From NCBI GenBank assembly GCA_041738345.1, contig JBGSPX010000037.1:1-64000 (forward strand): DNA of 64,000 nucleotides. Direction: 5' to 3'. Source of the stretch: Proteocatella sp041738345 (GTDB lineage Bacteria; Bacillota; Clostridia; Peptostreptococcales; Filifactoraceae). Of the stretch, positions 25,703 through 34,504 are shown one piece after another. The position numbers and the translations under genes are program-made. The notes under the pieces are model-generated. The model did no database searches. It saw nothing but the letters and a program-made list of their open reading frames with translations, and was not told the origin of the DNA. Position 1 is the first letter of the stretch; each line of letters starts with the position of its first letter.

Positions 25703-25739
25703 ATTTCCTCCTATTTAAGCTTAAGTTTTTATAAATATA

Positions 25740-26963
25740 CTACGCTTTTTTTCTAACTATATAATTTTCTTTAACTTCATACCCAAAATCTATCCATATA
25801 ACTTCTTTTGGTCTTGGCGCAACATCCATAGACTCCATATTTTCATTATACATAGCTTTTACTGTAGTGAATATAGTTTCACAATCTGGTCCGATTATCT
25901 CAACTTCATCTCCTACAAATATTCTATTTCTTACATCTATTTTTGCAAGCTTTTTAGCTTTATCATAATCAAGTACAAGTCCCATAAAGTCATAATTTCT
26001 TATATATGAGCTAGTACCATAATTTTGTGATTCAGAATCTGGCTTATCTAAATAAAATCCATTTGTGAAGCCTCTATAACTTGCTTTTTGTAATTCTTCC
26101 ATCCAAGCTTCATCAAATTTATAGTTTTCTGGGTCATTGTAATATGCATCTATTGCCATTCTATATGCTCTTATTACGGTCGCTACATAGTATGGCGTTT
26201 TTACTCTTCCTTCTATTTTAAAACTAGTTACCCCAGCTTCAATCAACTCTTTTACATATTCAATCATGCAAAGGTCTTTTGAATTGAAGAAATAAGTTCC
26301 ACTTTCATCTTCTTCTATTGGAAAGTATTCTCCAGGTCTTTTTTCTTCCACAAGTGCATATTTCCATCGACATGGATGCGCACATGAACCTCTATTGGCA
26401 TCTCTTCCTGTCATATAATTACTTATAAGACATCTTCCTGAATATGAAATACACATAGCGCCATGCACAAATGATTCTATGTCCATATCCGCAGGAATTT
26501 CATCTCTTATTTTTCTTATTTCTTCAAATGAAAGTTCTCTTGCGGTAACTACACGCTGCACCCCTTGCTTATACCAAAAATTTGCACTCTTGTAGTTTGT
26601 ATTATTTGCCTGTGTACTCATATGAATCTCCATATTAGGCACTACTTCCTTAGCTACCATAAGCACCCCTGGATCTGCAACTATTATCGCATCAATGCCT
26701 ATTTCTTCAAGGTATTTAAGATAAGTGTCTAATCCCTCAAGGTCTTCATTATGAGGAATTATGTTACATGTAACATATATTTTTTTATTGTGTTTTTTTG
26801 CAAACTGTACTGCCTCTACCATCTCTTCGTCTGAAAAGTTTTTTGAAGCGGTTCTAAGTCCAAAATTTTCTCCTGCAATATATACTGCATCTGCACCATA
26901 TATTATGGCCATTTTTAATTTTTCTAAGTCACCTGCGGGAGCTAATAATTCAATTTTATTCAT
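25740..26963 (-). CDS. trhP: U32 peptidase-family protein, likely tRNA hydroxylation protein TrhP
   Basis: The 407-residue product has the U32 signature ESFVHGAMCISYSGRCLIS and the four Cys of CISYSGRC / GSCAHPCRWKY, which bind an iron-sulfur cluster in this family. It starts ELLAPAGDLEKLKMAIIYGADA. It sits directly after trmR and mltG, the B. subtilis yrrL-yrrM-yrrN-yrrO order. There the U32 proteins make 5-hydroxyuridine at tRNA position 34 from prephenate and TrmR methylates it. Only one U32 gene is present here, where B. subtilis has two. Function is from context plus family; peptidase activity is unlikely. Confidence 0.8.
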   Translation of the reverse strand: MNKIELLAPAGDLEKLKMAIIYGADAVYIAGENFGLRTASKNFSDEEMVEAVQFAKKHNKKIYVTCNIIPHNEDLEGLDTYLKYLEEIGIDAIIVADPGVLMVAKEVVPNMEIHMSTQANNTNYKSANFWYKQGVQRVVTARELSFEEIRKIRDEIPADMDIESFVHGAMCISYSGRCLISNYMTGRDANRGSCAHPCRWKYALVEEKRPGEYFPIEEDESGTYFFNSKDLCMIEYVKELIEAGVTSFKIEGRVKTPYYVATVIRAYRMAIDAYYNDPENYKFDEAWMEELQKASYRGFTNGFYLDKPDSESQNYGTSSYIRNYDFMGLVLDYDKAKKLAKIDVRNRIFVGDEVEIIGPDCETIFTTVKAMYNENMESMDVAPRPKEVIWIDFGYEVKENYIVRKKA

Positions 26964-26990
26964 CTAAAAATCCTTTCTTTTCCTATAAAG

Positions 26991-27647
26991 CTATCTTTTG
27001 TATGTTATCGCAAGTCCATCACCTATTGGCATAAGACTCGTACAAAATTTTTCATTTGGTTTTGTTAAAAAATCTAAATACTCATTCATACGTCTGTAAA
27101 TGGTTCGTTGCCTTCGTTCTACATTTGCTATGTCTTTTTGGCATACCATTGCTTTATGAAATATATTATCTGAAATTATAATTCCATCTGAAACTACATT
27201 TTCATATACCATATCAAAAAACAATTTATATTGTCCTTTTGCGGCATCTATAAATACCATATCATAGGTCTGCATTTTTAATATTTCTGCTGCATCTAGA
27301 GCATCTGTGTGTACTACGCTTATATTATTTTCATAGCCTGCTCTTTTTATATTTTCAATAGCTTTTAGGTAGCGCTTCTCATTTCGCTCTACCGTAGTTA
27401 TTTTACAGTCTGCTTTTAAGGTATGACACATCATTATAGAGGAATAACCTATAGCTGTTCCAAATTCAAGTATAGTTTTGGGCTTCTTTAGTTCTAGCAT
27501 TGTTTTTATAAAAGCTAAAGTATCTCTTGATACTATAGGTACCACATTTTCTTTAGCATAGCTTTCCATTTCAAGCTGAAGTTCAAAATCTTCATAGGTT
27601 TTTTCTATTATATACTCAGACACTATGTCATTTGTTATATTTCCCAT
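26991..27647 (-). CDS. trmR: tRNA 5-hydroxyuridine methyltransferase (O-methyltransferase)
   Basis: I place the start at MGNITNDIVSEYI, since GAAAGGTTTACA precedes that ATG and it falls 18 bases after the mltG stop. The 218-residue product is a class I SAM-dependent O-methyltransferase of the caffeoyl-CoA type: ILEFGTAIGYSSIMMCHTL (SAM site), KITTVERNEKRYLKA, VFIDAAKGQYKLFFD and DNIFHKAMV. In Firmicutes this gene between mltG and the U32 gene is TrmR, which methylates ho5U34 to mo5U34 in tRNA. The assignment rests on both family and gene order. Confidence 0.82.
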   Translation of the reverse strand: MGNITNDIVSEYIIEKTYEDFELQLEMESYAKENVVPIVSRDTLAFIKTMLELKKPKTILEFGTAIGYSSIMMCHTLKADCKITTVERNEKRYLKAIENIKRAGYENNISVVHTDALDAAEILKMQTYDMVFIDAAKGQYKLFFDMVYENVVSDGIIISDNIFHKAMVCQKDIANVERRQRTIYRRMNEYLDFLTKPNEKFCTSLMPIGDGLAITYKR

Positions 27648-27665
27648 TGTAAACCTTTCAGTCAA

Positions 27666-28673
27666 TTATTTTAAATATTTCTCTTTATTCTTCAAATGTT
27701 CTTCATAGGTTTCACTATAAACCTGCTCTTTGCTACCATCATTTTTTGCAAGAAAATACAAAAATTTGGTATCTGCTGGCTCAAGCACTGCCATTATTGC
27801 TTTTTCTCCTGGAGAAGCAATTGCTGCAACTGGAAGTCCTGCATTTTTGTAAGTGTTATATGGTGAATCTATTTTAGTATCTGCTGTAGATAATATAGGT
27901 TTTCTCTCCCCTAATATATACTGCACTGTAGCACATGATTGCAGTGGCATATCTATAGCAAGTCTGTTAAGAAAAACTGATGCTACAAGTGGCATTTCTG
28001 TATCTATTGCAGCTTCTCTTTCTACAACTGATGCTAAAATCACCACATCTTTTAAACTTAAGTTAGTCTTATCCATATTTGGCTTTATATTTGCTTGATA
28101 CAATATGTTAAACTGATTCAGCATCTCGTCTGCTATTTCTTCTGGAGTTTCGCCTTGTTTAAAGAAATATGTTCTTGGAAAAAGGTATCCCTCTAACGTA
28201 GTGAGTTCCTCTTGTTTTATAAAATCATATTTATCTTGAAAAAGTTCTGGATTTTTGACTATATTCATAAATTCTTCTTTTGTGCAAAGTCCCTCTTCTT
28301 CAAGCTTTGATGCTATTTGCACAGCCTCATAGCCTTCTGGCACAAGTATTTTTACCCCTTTGTAATTATCTCCATTTACAAATTTATTTAAGATATCTAT
28401 AGAAGACATAGATTTTGAAACTAAATAATCTCCAGCTTTTATGTCGATAAGTTCATTTTCTTTTGCATATTTTTTAAAGCTTTTAGCTTTTCTTATATAT
28501 CCTAATTCTTCTAATTCTTCTGCTACTGTAGTTATATTACTTCCTGCCTTTAGTTCATAGATTATTTCGGTTGGGTCATTTGGGTCTACTGCGGTAAGGT
28601 CATCTTTTGAAGAACAGCCTGAAATTGATATAAAACAAATTAGTGAAAGGATAAGCATTCCTAACTTTTTCAT
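27666..28673 (-). CDS. mltG: Endolytic murein transglycosylase MltG
   Basis: The start is MKKLGMLILSL, placed by AAAGGAGCTGTAAA; it is one base after the NUDIX stop. The 335-residue product has a lipoprotein signal (ICFISISGCSS, Cys near residue 20), a LysM-like region (LVPEGYEAVQIASKLEEEGL), and the YceG catalytic domain with LASVVEREA (catalytic Glu), SVFLNRL, CATVQYILGE and SPYNTYKNAGLPVAAIASPG. MltG cuts nascent glycan strands and sets their length. The lipobox differs from the usual MltG N-terminal membrane anchor. Confidence 0.9.
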   Translation of the reverse strand: MKKLGMLILSLICFISISGCSSKDDLTAVDPNDPTEIIYELKAGSNITTVAEELEELGYIRKAKSFKKYAKENELIDIKAGDYLVSKSMSSIDILNKFVNGDNYKGVKILVPEGYEAVQIASKLEEEGLCTKEEFMNIVKNPELFQDKYDFIKQEELTTLEGYLFPRTYFFKQGETPEEIADEMLNQFNILYQANIKPNMDKTNLSLKDVVILASVVEREAAIDTEMPLVASVFLNRLAIDMPLQSCATVQYILGERKPILSTADTKIDSPYNTYKNAGLPVAAIASPGEKAIMAVLEPADTKFLYFLAKNDGSKEQVYSETYEEHLKNKEKYLK

Positions 28674-28674
28674 T

Positions 28675-29214
28675 TTACAGCTCCTTTTTGATATAATCAC
28701 TATACATCATTATCCCTAATATCGTTTTCGCATCTAAAATTTCCCTTTTATATATCATTTCTTTGATTTCTTCTAAAGAATGCTCCAAAATTTCAATATC
28801 TTCATCTTCATCAAAGTTTGTATCCCCTTTTACTGTAGCATCTAAAAAGTATAAATGTACCACTTCATTTGAAAATCCTGGTGAAGTATTAAAAGAAGTC
28901 ATGTATTTTACATTTTCTACATCGTAGCCTGTTTCTTCTTTAAATTCTCTTATTACTGCTGCTTCTGGAAGTTCGCCTGGATCAAGTTTTCCTGCTGGAA
29001 CTTCTATCATTTCACTCTCAAGGGATTTTCTATACTGCTTAACTAATAAAACTTTATTTTCAGAAGTAATTCCTACTGCACAAACTGCCCCTCCATGAGT
29101 TACAATTTCTCTCGTAGAAGTTTTTTTATCGCTTATACGCACTTCATCTACTCTTAGCGATAATACCTTACCTTTATAAATTTGTTTGCTACTTATAGTT
29201 CTTTCTTTAGCCAT
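28675..29214 (-). CDS. NUDIX hydrolase, ADP-ribose pyrophosphatase type
   Basis: The start is MAKERTISSKQIYKG, placed by ATAGGAGTAGACATA; its first 8 bases overlap the recN stop. The 180-residue product has a full NUDIX box, GKLDPGELPEAAVIREFKEETGY-like (G-x5-E-x7-R-E-x2-E-E-x-G), and the N-terminal region VLSLRVDEVRISDKK...REIVTHGGAV typical of the NudF group. It most likely splits ADP-ribose into AMP and ribose 5-phosphate. It is translationally coupled to recN, and mltG follows at once. Confidence 0.88.
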   Translation of the reverse strand: MAKERTISSKQIYKGKVLSLRVDEVRISDKKTSTREIVTHGGAVCAVGITSENKVLLVKQYRKSLESEMIEVPAGKLDPGELPEAAVIREFKEETGYDVENVKYMTSFNTSPGFSNEVVHLYFLDATVKGDTNFDEDEDIEILEHSLEEIKEMIYKREILDAKTILGIMMYSDYIKKEL

Positions 29215-30895
29215 TATGTCTACTCCTATTATTTTTCTCAATAAGTTCTTTCGCACTTTCTGTTGTACTCTTTGTAATGTTTAAACCACCTATCATTTTC
29301 GCGATTTCATTTACTCTACCATCTAGTTTCAATTTAGAAATTTTAGTCTGTGTAGAATTTTCATCATCATGTTTCTCAACCAAATAATGACAATCCGCAT
29401 AGCTTGCAATTTGAGGTAAATGGGTTACACAAAGCACCTGTCTGAAATTACTTATTTCTTTCAATTTTTCACCTATCATTTGAGCCGCAATTCCACTTAC
29501 CCCTGTGTCTATTTCATCAAATATAAGCGTGTCTATGTTATCTGTAGCAGATATTACATTTTTAAACGCTAACATAAACCTTGAAATTTCTCCGCCTGAA
29601 GCAATTTTATTAAGTGGTTTTAAAACATCCCCCTTATTAAAATTGACTGCAAACTCAATATAATCTATTCCTGTTTGAGAAAACTCTGATTCTGTAAATT
29701 CTATATTAAACTGAGTATTATTCATTTTTAAAGACAATAATTCTTTTAATATTTTATTAGTCAAATTAACGCTTGCCCTTTTTCTTAAATCTGAAAGTTT
29801 TTTAGCTTCTATATAAAGTTTTTTCTCTACGGACTTGATTTCTAAATTGTATTTTTCAATAAGTTCATCACGTAAAGTTATCTCCTCAAGCCTTTTCAAA
29901 GAACGCTCTCTAAACTGCATTACATTTTCATAGCTATTACCATATTTTCGATGTATAGTGTTTATTTTGTCTATTCTAAAGTTAAGTTCATCAATTAATT
30001 TTTCATCAAATTCAAAGCTACCTTTTTTACTTCTTATCTCATTCGCTACATCATCAAGTCTATAATAACAATCTTTGATTACATCATTCCATAGTTTTAT
30101 GTCACTGTCATAATCTTCAATTTGGTCATATTTATTGAAACAATTAGCCAGTATGTCTAATACAGATTCACTATTCCCATATATAGCTTCATAACTATAT
30201 TCCAGTGTACTTTGAATCTTTTCAGTATTTTCAACTCGCTTTAATTCTTTCATAAGCTCTTCTTTTTCATCTTTTTTTAGTTTTGCAGTGTCAATTTCTT
30301 CTATTTCATATTTTATGAGATCTATCTCTCTTTGTAAATTTCCTGGTTCTTCAAAATTATTTAATTTTGAAATTTCTTTTTTAAGTTCCAAAAATTTTGA
30401 ATAAAGTTCTCTATAATTCGAGAGCTGTGCTTCAATCTCCTCTGCTCCAAAAAGATCTAGTAGGTTTAATTGACTATGTGCAGTCATAAGCTGTTCATAT
30501 TCATTTTGACCATGTATAGTTATAAGCTGTGAAGATATTTCTTTTAAAATTGATTTACTTACACTTCGATTATTAAGTCTGCTAACAGACTTTCCTTCTG
30601 AAGAAATTTCTCTTGTTACTATGATTCCATCTTCAGTATCTTCGATTCCAAGTTCATTTAAATTTTTTATAAGCTCTGGATTTTCACACGAAAATACAGC
30701 CTCAACGACCGCCTTATTCTCACCATTTCGAACAAACGCTTTATCTGCTTTTTTCCCAAGTGCCATAGAAAGCGCATCAATAAGAATCGATTTACCTGAG
30801 CCTGTTTCTCCTGTTATTATATTAAGACCGTCTTCAAACTTTATTCTAAGTTCATCGATTAATGCAAAATTTTTAATGTAAATTTCCTGTAGCAT
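29207..30895 (-). CDS. recN: DNA repair protein RecN
   Basis: The 562-residue SMC-like protein begins LQEIYIKNFALIDELRI. It has Walker A GETGSGKSILIDAL, a long central coiled coil (residues about 150-380), the signature SGGEISRFMLA and Walker B TLIFDEIDTGVSG. RecN gathers broken DNA ends for recombination repair. Length is normal for the family. It lies 18 bases after tlyA as in most Firmicutes, but argR and nadK, which commonly sit in this interval, are absent. Confidence 0.95.
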   Translation of the reverse strand: MLQEIYIKNFALIDELRIKFEDGLNIITGETGSGKSILIDALSMALGKKADKAFVRNGENKAVVEAVFSCENPELIKNLNELGIEDTEDGIIVTREISSEGKSVSRLNNRSVSKSILKEISSQLITIHGQNEYEQLMTAHSQLNLLDLFGAEEIEAQLSNYRELYSKFLELKKEISKLNNFEEPGNLQREIDLIKYEIEEIDTAKLKKDEKEELMKELKRVENTEKIQSTLEYSYEAIYGNSESVLDILANCFNKYDQIEDYDSDIKLWNDVIKDCYYRLDDVANEIRSKKGSFEFDEKLIDELNFRIDKINTIHRKYGNSYENVMQFRERSLKRLEEITLRDELIEKYNLEIKSVEKKLYIEAKKLSDLRKRASVNLTNKILKELLSLKMNNTQFNIEFTESEFSQTGIDYIEFAVNFNKGDVLKPLNKIASGGEISRFMLAFKNVISATDNIDTLIFDEIDTGVSGIAAQMIGEKLKEISNFRQVLCVTHLPQIASYADCHYLVEKHDDENSTQTKISKLKLDGRVNEIAKMIGGLNITKSTTESAKELIEKNNRSRHNG

Positions 30896-30913
30896 ATCTA
30901 CCTCTATATTTTT

Positions 30914-31717
30914 TTATTTATCCAAATCAGAATGTGCTCTATTAACTACATTATCTACTTCTTTACCATCAAAAGCTTCTAAATCTTCCGAATTTGACAG
31001 TATCATCAAAAACTCAATATTTCCTTTTGGCCCTTTTATCGGAGAAAAATCAAGTCCTTTTATTTTAAGCCCTAAATCTTCAGCATATTTAATACAGTAT
31101 TCTATAGCTTTTTTATGTTTTGATGGATCTCTAACTACACCGTTTTTCCCAACTTCTTCTCTGCCTACTTCAAACTGAGGTTTTATAAGGGCAACACATT
31201 CAAAATTTTCTGACCCTAATTCCAAAAGTTTCGGAAGTACAAGTTTAAGTGATATAAATGATACATCTATACTAAAGAATTGTACTGCTTCCGCTAAATT
31301 TTCAAGTGTTAGGTGGCGTATATTGGTTCTTTCCATAACTACTACACGTTCATCATTTCTAAGCTTCCAATCAAGCTGACCATATCCTACATCTACAGAA
31401 TATACTTTAGTAGCCCCACTTTGAAGCATACAATCTGTAAACCCTCCTGTAGATGAACCGATATCCATACATACTTTGTCTGTAAGATCTATATTCCATG
31501 ATTCCATAGCTTTTTCAAGTTTTAGACCTCCCCTTGAAACATATGCTATTGCATCATTTTTTATTCTAATTTCATCTTCAGTGTCTATTAAAAATCCTGC
31601 TTTATCAATTACTATATTATTAACTAATACAGTTCCTGCCATTATGTTTTTTTTCGCTCTTTCTCTTGAATCAAAAAAACCCTTATCTACAAGAACTTTA
31701 TCTATTCTGTCTTTCAT
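30914..31717 (-). CDS. tlyA: TlyA-family rRNA 2'-O-methyltransferase
   Basis: The 267-residue product has an N-terminal S4 RNA-binding domain (RIDKVLVDKGFFDSRERAKK) and an FtsJ-like methyltransferase domain: VCMDIGSSTGGFTDCMLQSG (SAM site), VYSVDVGYGQLDWKLRND and IKPQFEVGREEVGKNGVVRD. TlyA methylates ribose 2'-O positions in 16S and 23S rRNA. It overlaps neither neighbour and lies between the PAP2-like gene and recN. Confidence 0.92.
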   Translation of the reverse strand: MKDRIDKVLVDKGFFDSRERAKKNIMAGTVLVNNIVIDKAGFLIDTEDEIRIKNDAIAYVSRGGLKLEKAMESWNIDLTDKVCMDIGSSTGGFTDCMLQSGATKVYSVDVGYGQLDWKLRNDERVVVMERTNIRHLTLENLAEAVQFFSIDVSFISLKLVLPKLLELGSENFECVALIKPQFEVGREEVGKNGVVRDPSKHKKAIEYCIKYAEDLGLKIKGLDFSPIKGPKGNIEFLMILSNSEDLEAFDGKEVDNVVNRAHSDLDK

Positions 31718-31739
31718 TGTTATCCTTTCAACGATCTAA

Positions 31740-32177
31740 CTAAAGCATTATAATTGCTATCAATACGCCTAATATACCACCTGCGATTACTTCTTTAGGG
31801 GTATGGCCTATCAACTCTTTTAATTTTTCTTCTCTAAATTTGTGTTCTTGAATGTCACTTATTATCTGATTTAATAGTTTTGCTTGTTTTCCTACTGCAT
31901 ATCTTACTCCCGCAGCATCATACATAATTATGCAGCTTACTCCAAAAGCAAGTGCAAATATAGCAGAACTAAAGCCTTCTGTCATCCCTATTGCCGTAGT
32001 CATACTTGTAACAAGTGATGAATGCGAACTAGGCATTCCCCCTGAACCTACAAATCTCGATAAATCAAGACTTTTAGTAGATATGAGCACAAATATTACT
32101 TTTAACAGCTGTGCAATAAACCACCCAAAAAATGTGACTGTAAGCACCTGATTACCAAAAATTCTTGAAATATCCAA
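31740..32177 (-). CDS. Divergent PAP2-family membrane protein (YuiD-like)
   Basis: The 145-residue product has four or five membrane segments and the pattern of the divergent PAP2 (DUF212) family: TVTFFGWFIAQLLKVI, SGGMPSSHSSLVTSM (S-H of the phosphatase motif), IIMYDAAGVRYAVGKQA and LKELIGHTPKEVIAGGILG. It may act on a lipid phosphate, perhaps an isoprenoid pyrophosphate given the ispA gene just upstream; that is an inference. It takes the place that dxs often has between ispA and tlyA. Confidence 0.87.
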   Translation of the reverse strand: MDISRIFGNQVLTVTFFGWFIAQLLKVIFVLISTKSLDLSRFVGSGGMPSSHSSLVTSMTTAIGMTEGFSSAIFALAFGVSCIIMYDAAGVRYAVGKQAKLLNQIISDIQEHKFREEKLKELIGHTPKEVIAGGILGVLIAIIML

Positions 32178-32195
32178 AAGTAAACTCCTCCCGCT

Positions 32196-33086
32196 TTAAT
32201 TCTCTCGATTTACAATAAATTGTGCTAATTCTTCTAAAAATGCACGCCTTCCATCATCAAATATACTTAGAGCCTCAACAGCTTCACTTATACACTCTTT
32301 TGCAAGACTACTTGCTTTTTCAAGTCCAAACAATGAAACATATGTCGACTTTTGATTTGCTTTGTCACTTCCAACATTTTTGCCAAGCGTTTTAGAATCA
32401 CCTACTTCATCTAGAATATCGTCTGATATTTGAAATGCAAAACCTATATTTTTTGAATATATTTCGAGTGCTTCAATTTCTCTAGGTGATGCATCCGAAA
32501 GCATTGCGCCTGCTATAACGGAAGCTCTTAAGAGTGCACCCGTTTTCTTGCTATGAAGATATTTTAGCTGTTCGTAGCTTATTTGTTTTTCTTCAGAATC
32601 CATATCAACTATTTGCCCTGCTATCATACCATTAATACCTGCACATTCTGAGATAAGCTTCATAGCCTTTACTGAACTTATATTTAGAGTTTTTTCTACT
32701 TCATTTGCCATTATCTCAAATGCTGAATTCAAAAGCCCATCGCCTGCAAGTATCGCTATAGCTTCTCCAAATACTTTATGATTTGTAGGCTTGCCTCTTC
32801 TTAAATCATCATTATCCATTGCTGGAAGATCATCGTGAATAAGTGAATACGTGTGAATATATTCTATCGCGCACGCATATGGAATTCCTTTTGTTATCTC
32901 TGCGTTAAGCATATTCATAGTTTCTAACAAAAGCACTGGTCTTATTCGCTTTCCACCTGCTACAAGACTGTATTTCATAGAATCGTAGAGTTCCTTTTGC
33001 GGAGTATCTGCTATATGCTCTATATATTTAATTAAATTTTCTTCAATCAAACTTCTTGTACTATTAAATTTTTCATTAAAATGCAT
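32196..33086 (-). CDS. ispA: Farnesyl diphosphate synthase (polyprenyl synthetase)
   Basis: The 296-residue enzyme has both Asp-rich motifs, DDLPAMDNDDLRRGKPTNH (first) and FQISDDILDEVGDSKTLGK (second), and the substrate region SLVAGGKRIRPVLLLE. It joins isopentenyl diphosphate to allylic diphosphates, giving the precursor of undecaprenyl carriers and quinones. Its position after xseB is the standard Firmicute order. Confidence 0.93.
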   Translation of the reverse strand: MHFNEKFNSTRSLIEENLIKYIEHIADTPQKELYDSMKYSLVAGGKRIRPVLLLETMNMLNAEITKGIPYACAIEYIHTYSLIHDDLPAMDNDDLRRGKPTNHKVFGEAIAILAGDGLLNSAFEIMANEVEKTLNISSVKAMKLISECAGINGMIAGQIVDMDSEEKQISYEQLKYLHSKKTGALLRASVIAGAMLSDASPREIEALEIYSKNIGFAFQISDDILDEVGDSKTLGKNVGSDKANQKSTYVSLFGLEKASSLAKECISEAVEALSIFDDGRRAFLEELAQFIVNREN

Positions 33087-33152
33087 TATTTTCTCCTATG
33101 TCTTTTTAGTTAATATTAATATTATAGCAAAATTTCAATACATTGTCCCTAT

Positions 33153-33350
33153 TTATTCTACAATTAAATCCATTCCATCTATTGTCTTTATACTTAATTT
33201 CAACTTTTCGAGTTCCTCGATGCACTCCTTATAAAGGAGTATGCCTTTTTTATAAAGCTCTACAGACTCCTCCAAACTCACGCCTGCATTCTGAAGCTTT
33301 TTTATTATATCATTTAATTCTTCTATTTTAGATTCATATTTAGACTTCAT
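33153..33350 (-). CDS. xseB: Exodeoxyribonuclease VII small subunit
   Basis: This is a 65-residue helical protein with the XseB pattern YESKIEELNDIIKKLQNAGVSLEESVELYKKGI, which wraps the large-subunit tail. The start overlaps the xseA stop by 11 bases, so the subunits are translationally coupled. Confidence 0.92.
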   Translation of the reverse strand: MKSKYESKIEELNDIIKKLQNAGVSLEESVELYKKGILLYKECIEELEKLKLSIKTIDGMDLIVE

Positions 33351-34485
33351 TTTTTTCTCCTATAATCTTAGCTTTTACGGTACCATCAAAAAATCTTATA
33401 TTCACAACATCTTCCATTTTAACTTCATTAGCTCTTATTATTGGCTTTTCTTCCTCTGAATACACTGTCGCATAACCTCTTTCCAAAAGATTCAGTGGAT
33501 TCAAAAGCATAAGCTGTGCTTTTTGAGAATTTAACATAAGTTCGTGATTCGAAAGTTTTGACTCCATAATCTGATTAAGTGAATTTTTCATTCCATTTAA
33601 ATTTTCTTGATAAAACATGGTTTTATTATGCATTTCTCTATTTATAAGCTTTAATTTAGATTCCAAATCTTCCATAATATTTGTAAGCTTAGGCACCGCA
33701 AGTTCTGCTGCCATCGATGGCGTAGAAGCTCTATAATCTGCTACAAAATCGGCAATTGTAAAATCAGTTTCATGCCCCACTGCCGATATTATAGGAATTT
33801 TCGAATGAAATATACTGTATGCTAGATTTTCATCATTAAACGGCATCAGTTCTTCATAAGAACCGCCACCCCTTGCAAGAATTATAAGTTCCACTCGAGA
33901 TGACTTTTTTTCTTTATTAAAAAACTCTATTCCTGAAATTATATCCATTGAAGCCGTTTCACCTTGAACTGCGGAAGGATATAGAAGTATTTCTACTTTT
34001 GGAAACCTATTTTTTATAACATTGTAAATATCTCTTATAACTGCCCCTGTTGCTGAACTTATAACACCTATTTTAGTTGCCATCTGCGGAATAGGCTTCT
34101 TCTTGTCAAAATCAAATAAGCCTTCTTTTTCTAATCTTGCTTTTAATTCTAAGAACTGCTTATAAAGTTCTCCTAAGCCTTTCTTTTCAAGATGTGTGAC
34201 AATAAGCGTTATACTTCCATCCTTATCATAATAGTTTACTTTCCCCTTACAAACTACTTTATCACCCTCTTTAAAGGTTCTATCAAGATCTTGATTCTCT
34301 TTAAAAATCATACAATTTATCTTGCTATAATCATCTTTTAAAGCAAAATATATATTTCCACTTGAATGAAATTTCAAATTTGAAACTTCACCTTCAACAT
34401 AAACACCTTGGAGAATAGGATCTCCCTTTATAGTTTTAGATATATATCCATTTAATTCACTTATAGTTAGTGTTCTTAGTTTCAT
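33340..34485 (-). CDS. xseA: Exodeoxyribonuclease VII large subunit
   Basis: The 381-residue subunit has the N-terminal OB fold (VEGEVSNLKFHSSGNIYFALKD) and the catalytic domain with VISSATGAVIRDI, LARGGGSYEELMPFNDE and AVGHETDFTIADFVADYRAS. It degrades single-stranded DNA to short oligonucleotides. It is somewhat shorter than the E. coli protein, as usual in Firmicutes, through a shorter C-terminal coiled coil. It lies 19 bases after uvrA, which extends the repair operon. Confidence 0.93.
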   Translation of the reverse strand: MKLRTLTISELNGYISKTIKGDPILQGVYVEGEVSNLKFHSSGNIYFALKDDYSKINCMIFKENQDLDRTFKEGDKVVCKGKVNYYDKDGSITLIVTHLEKKGLGELYKQFLELKARLEKEGLFDFDKKKPIPQMATKIGVISSATGAVIRDIYNVIKNRFPKVEILLYPSAVQGETASMDIISGIEFFNKEKKSSRVELIILARGGGSYEELMPFNDENLAYSIFHSKIPIISAVGHETDFTIADFVADYRASTPSMAAELAVPKLTNIMEDLESKLKLINREMHNKTMFYQENLNGMKNSLNQIMESKLSNHELMLNSQKAQLMLLNPLNLLERGYATVYSEEEKPIIRANEVKMEDVVNIRFFDGTVKAKIIGEKNEV

Positions 34486-34504
34486 ATTTTTTCCTTTTTA
34501 AGTT

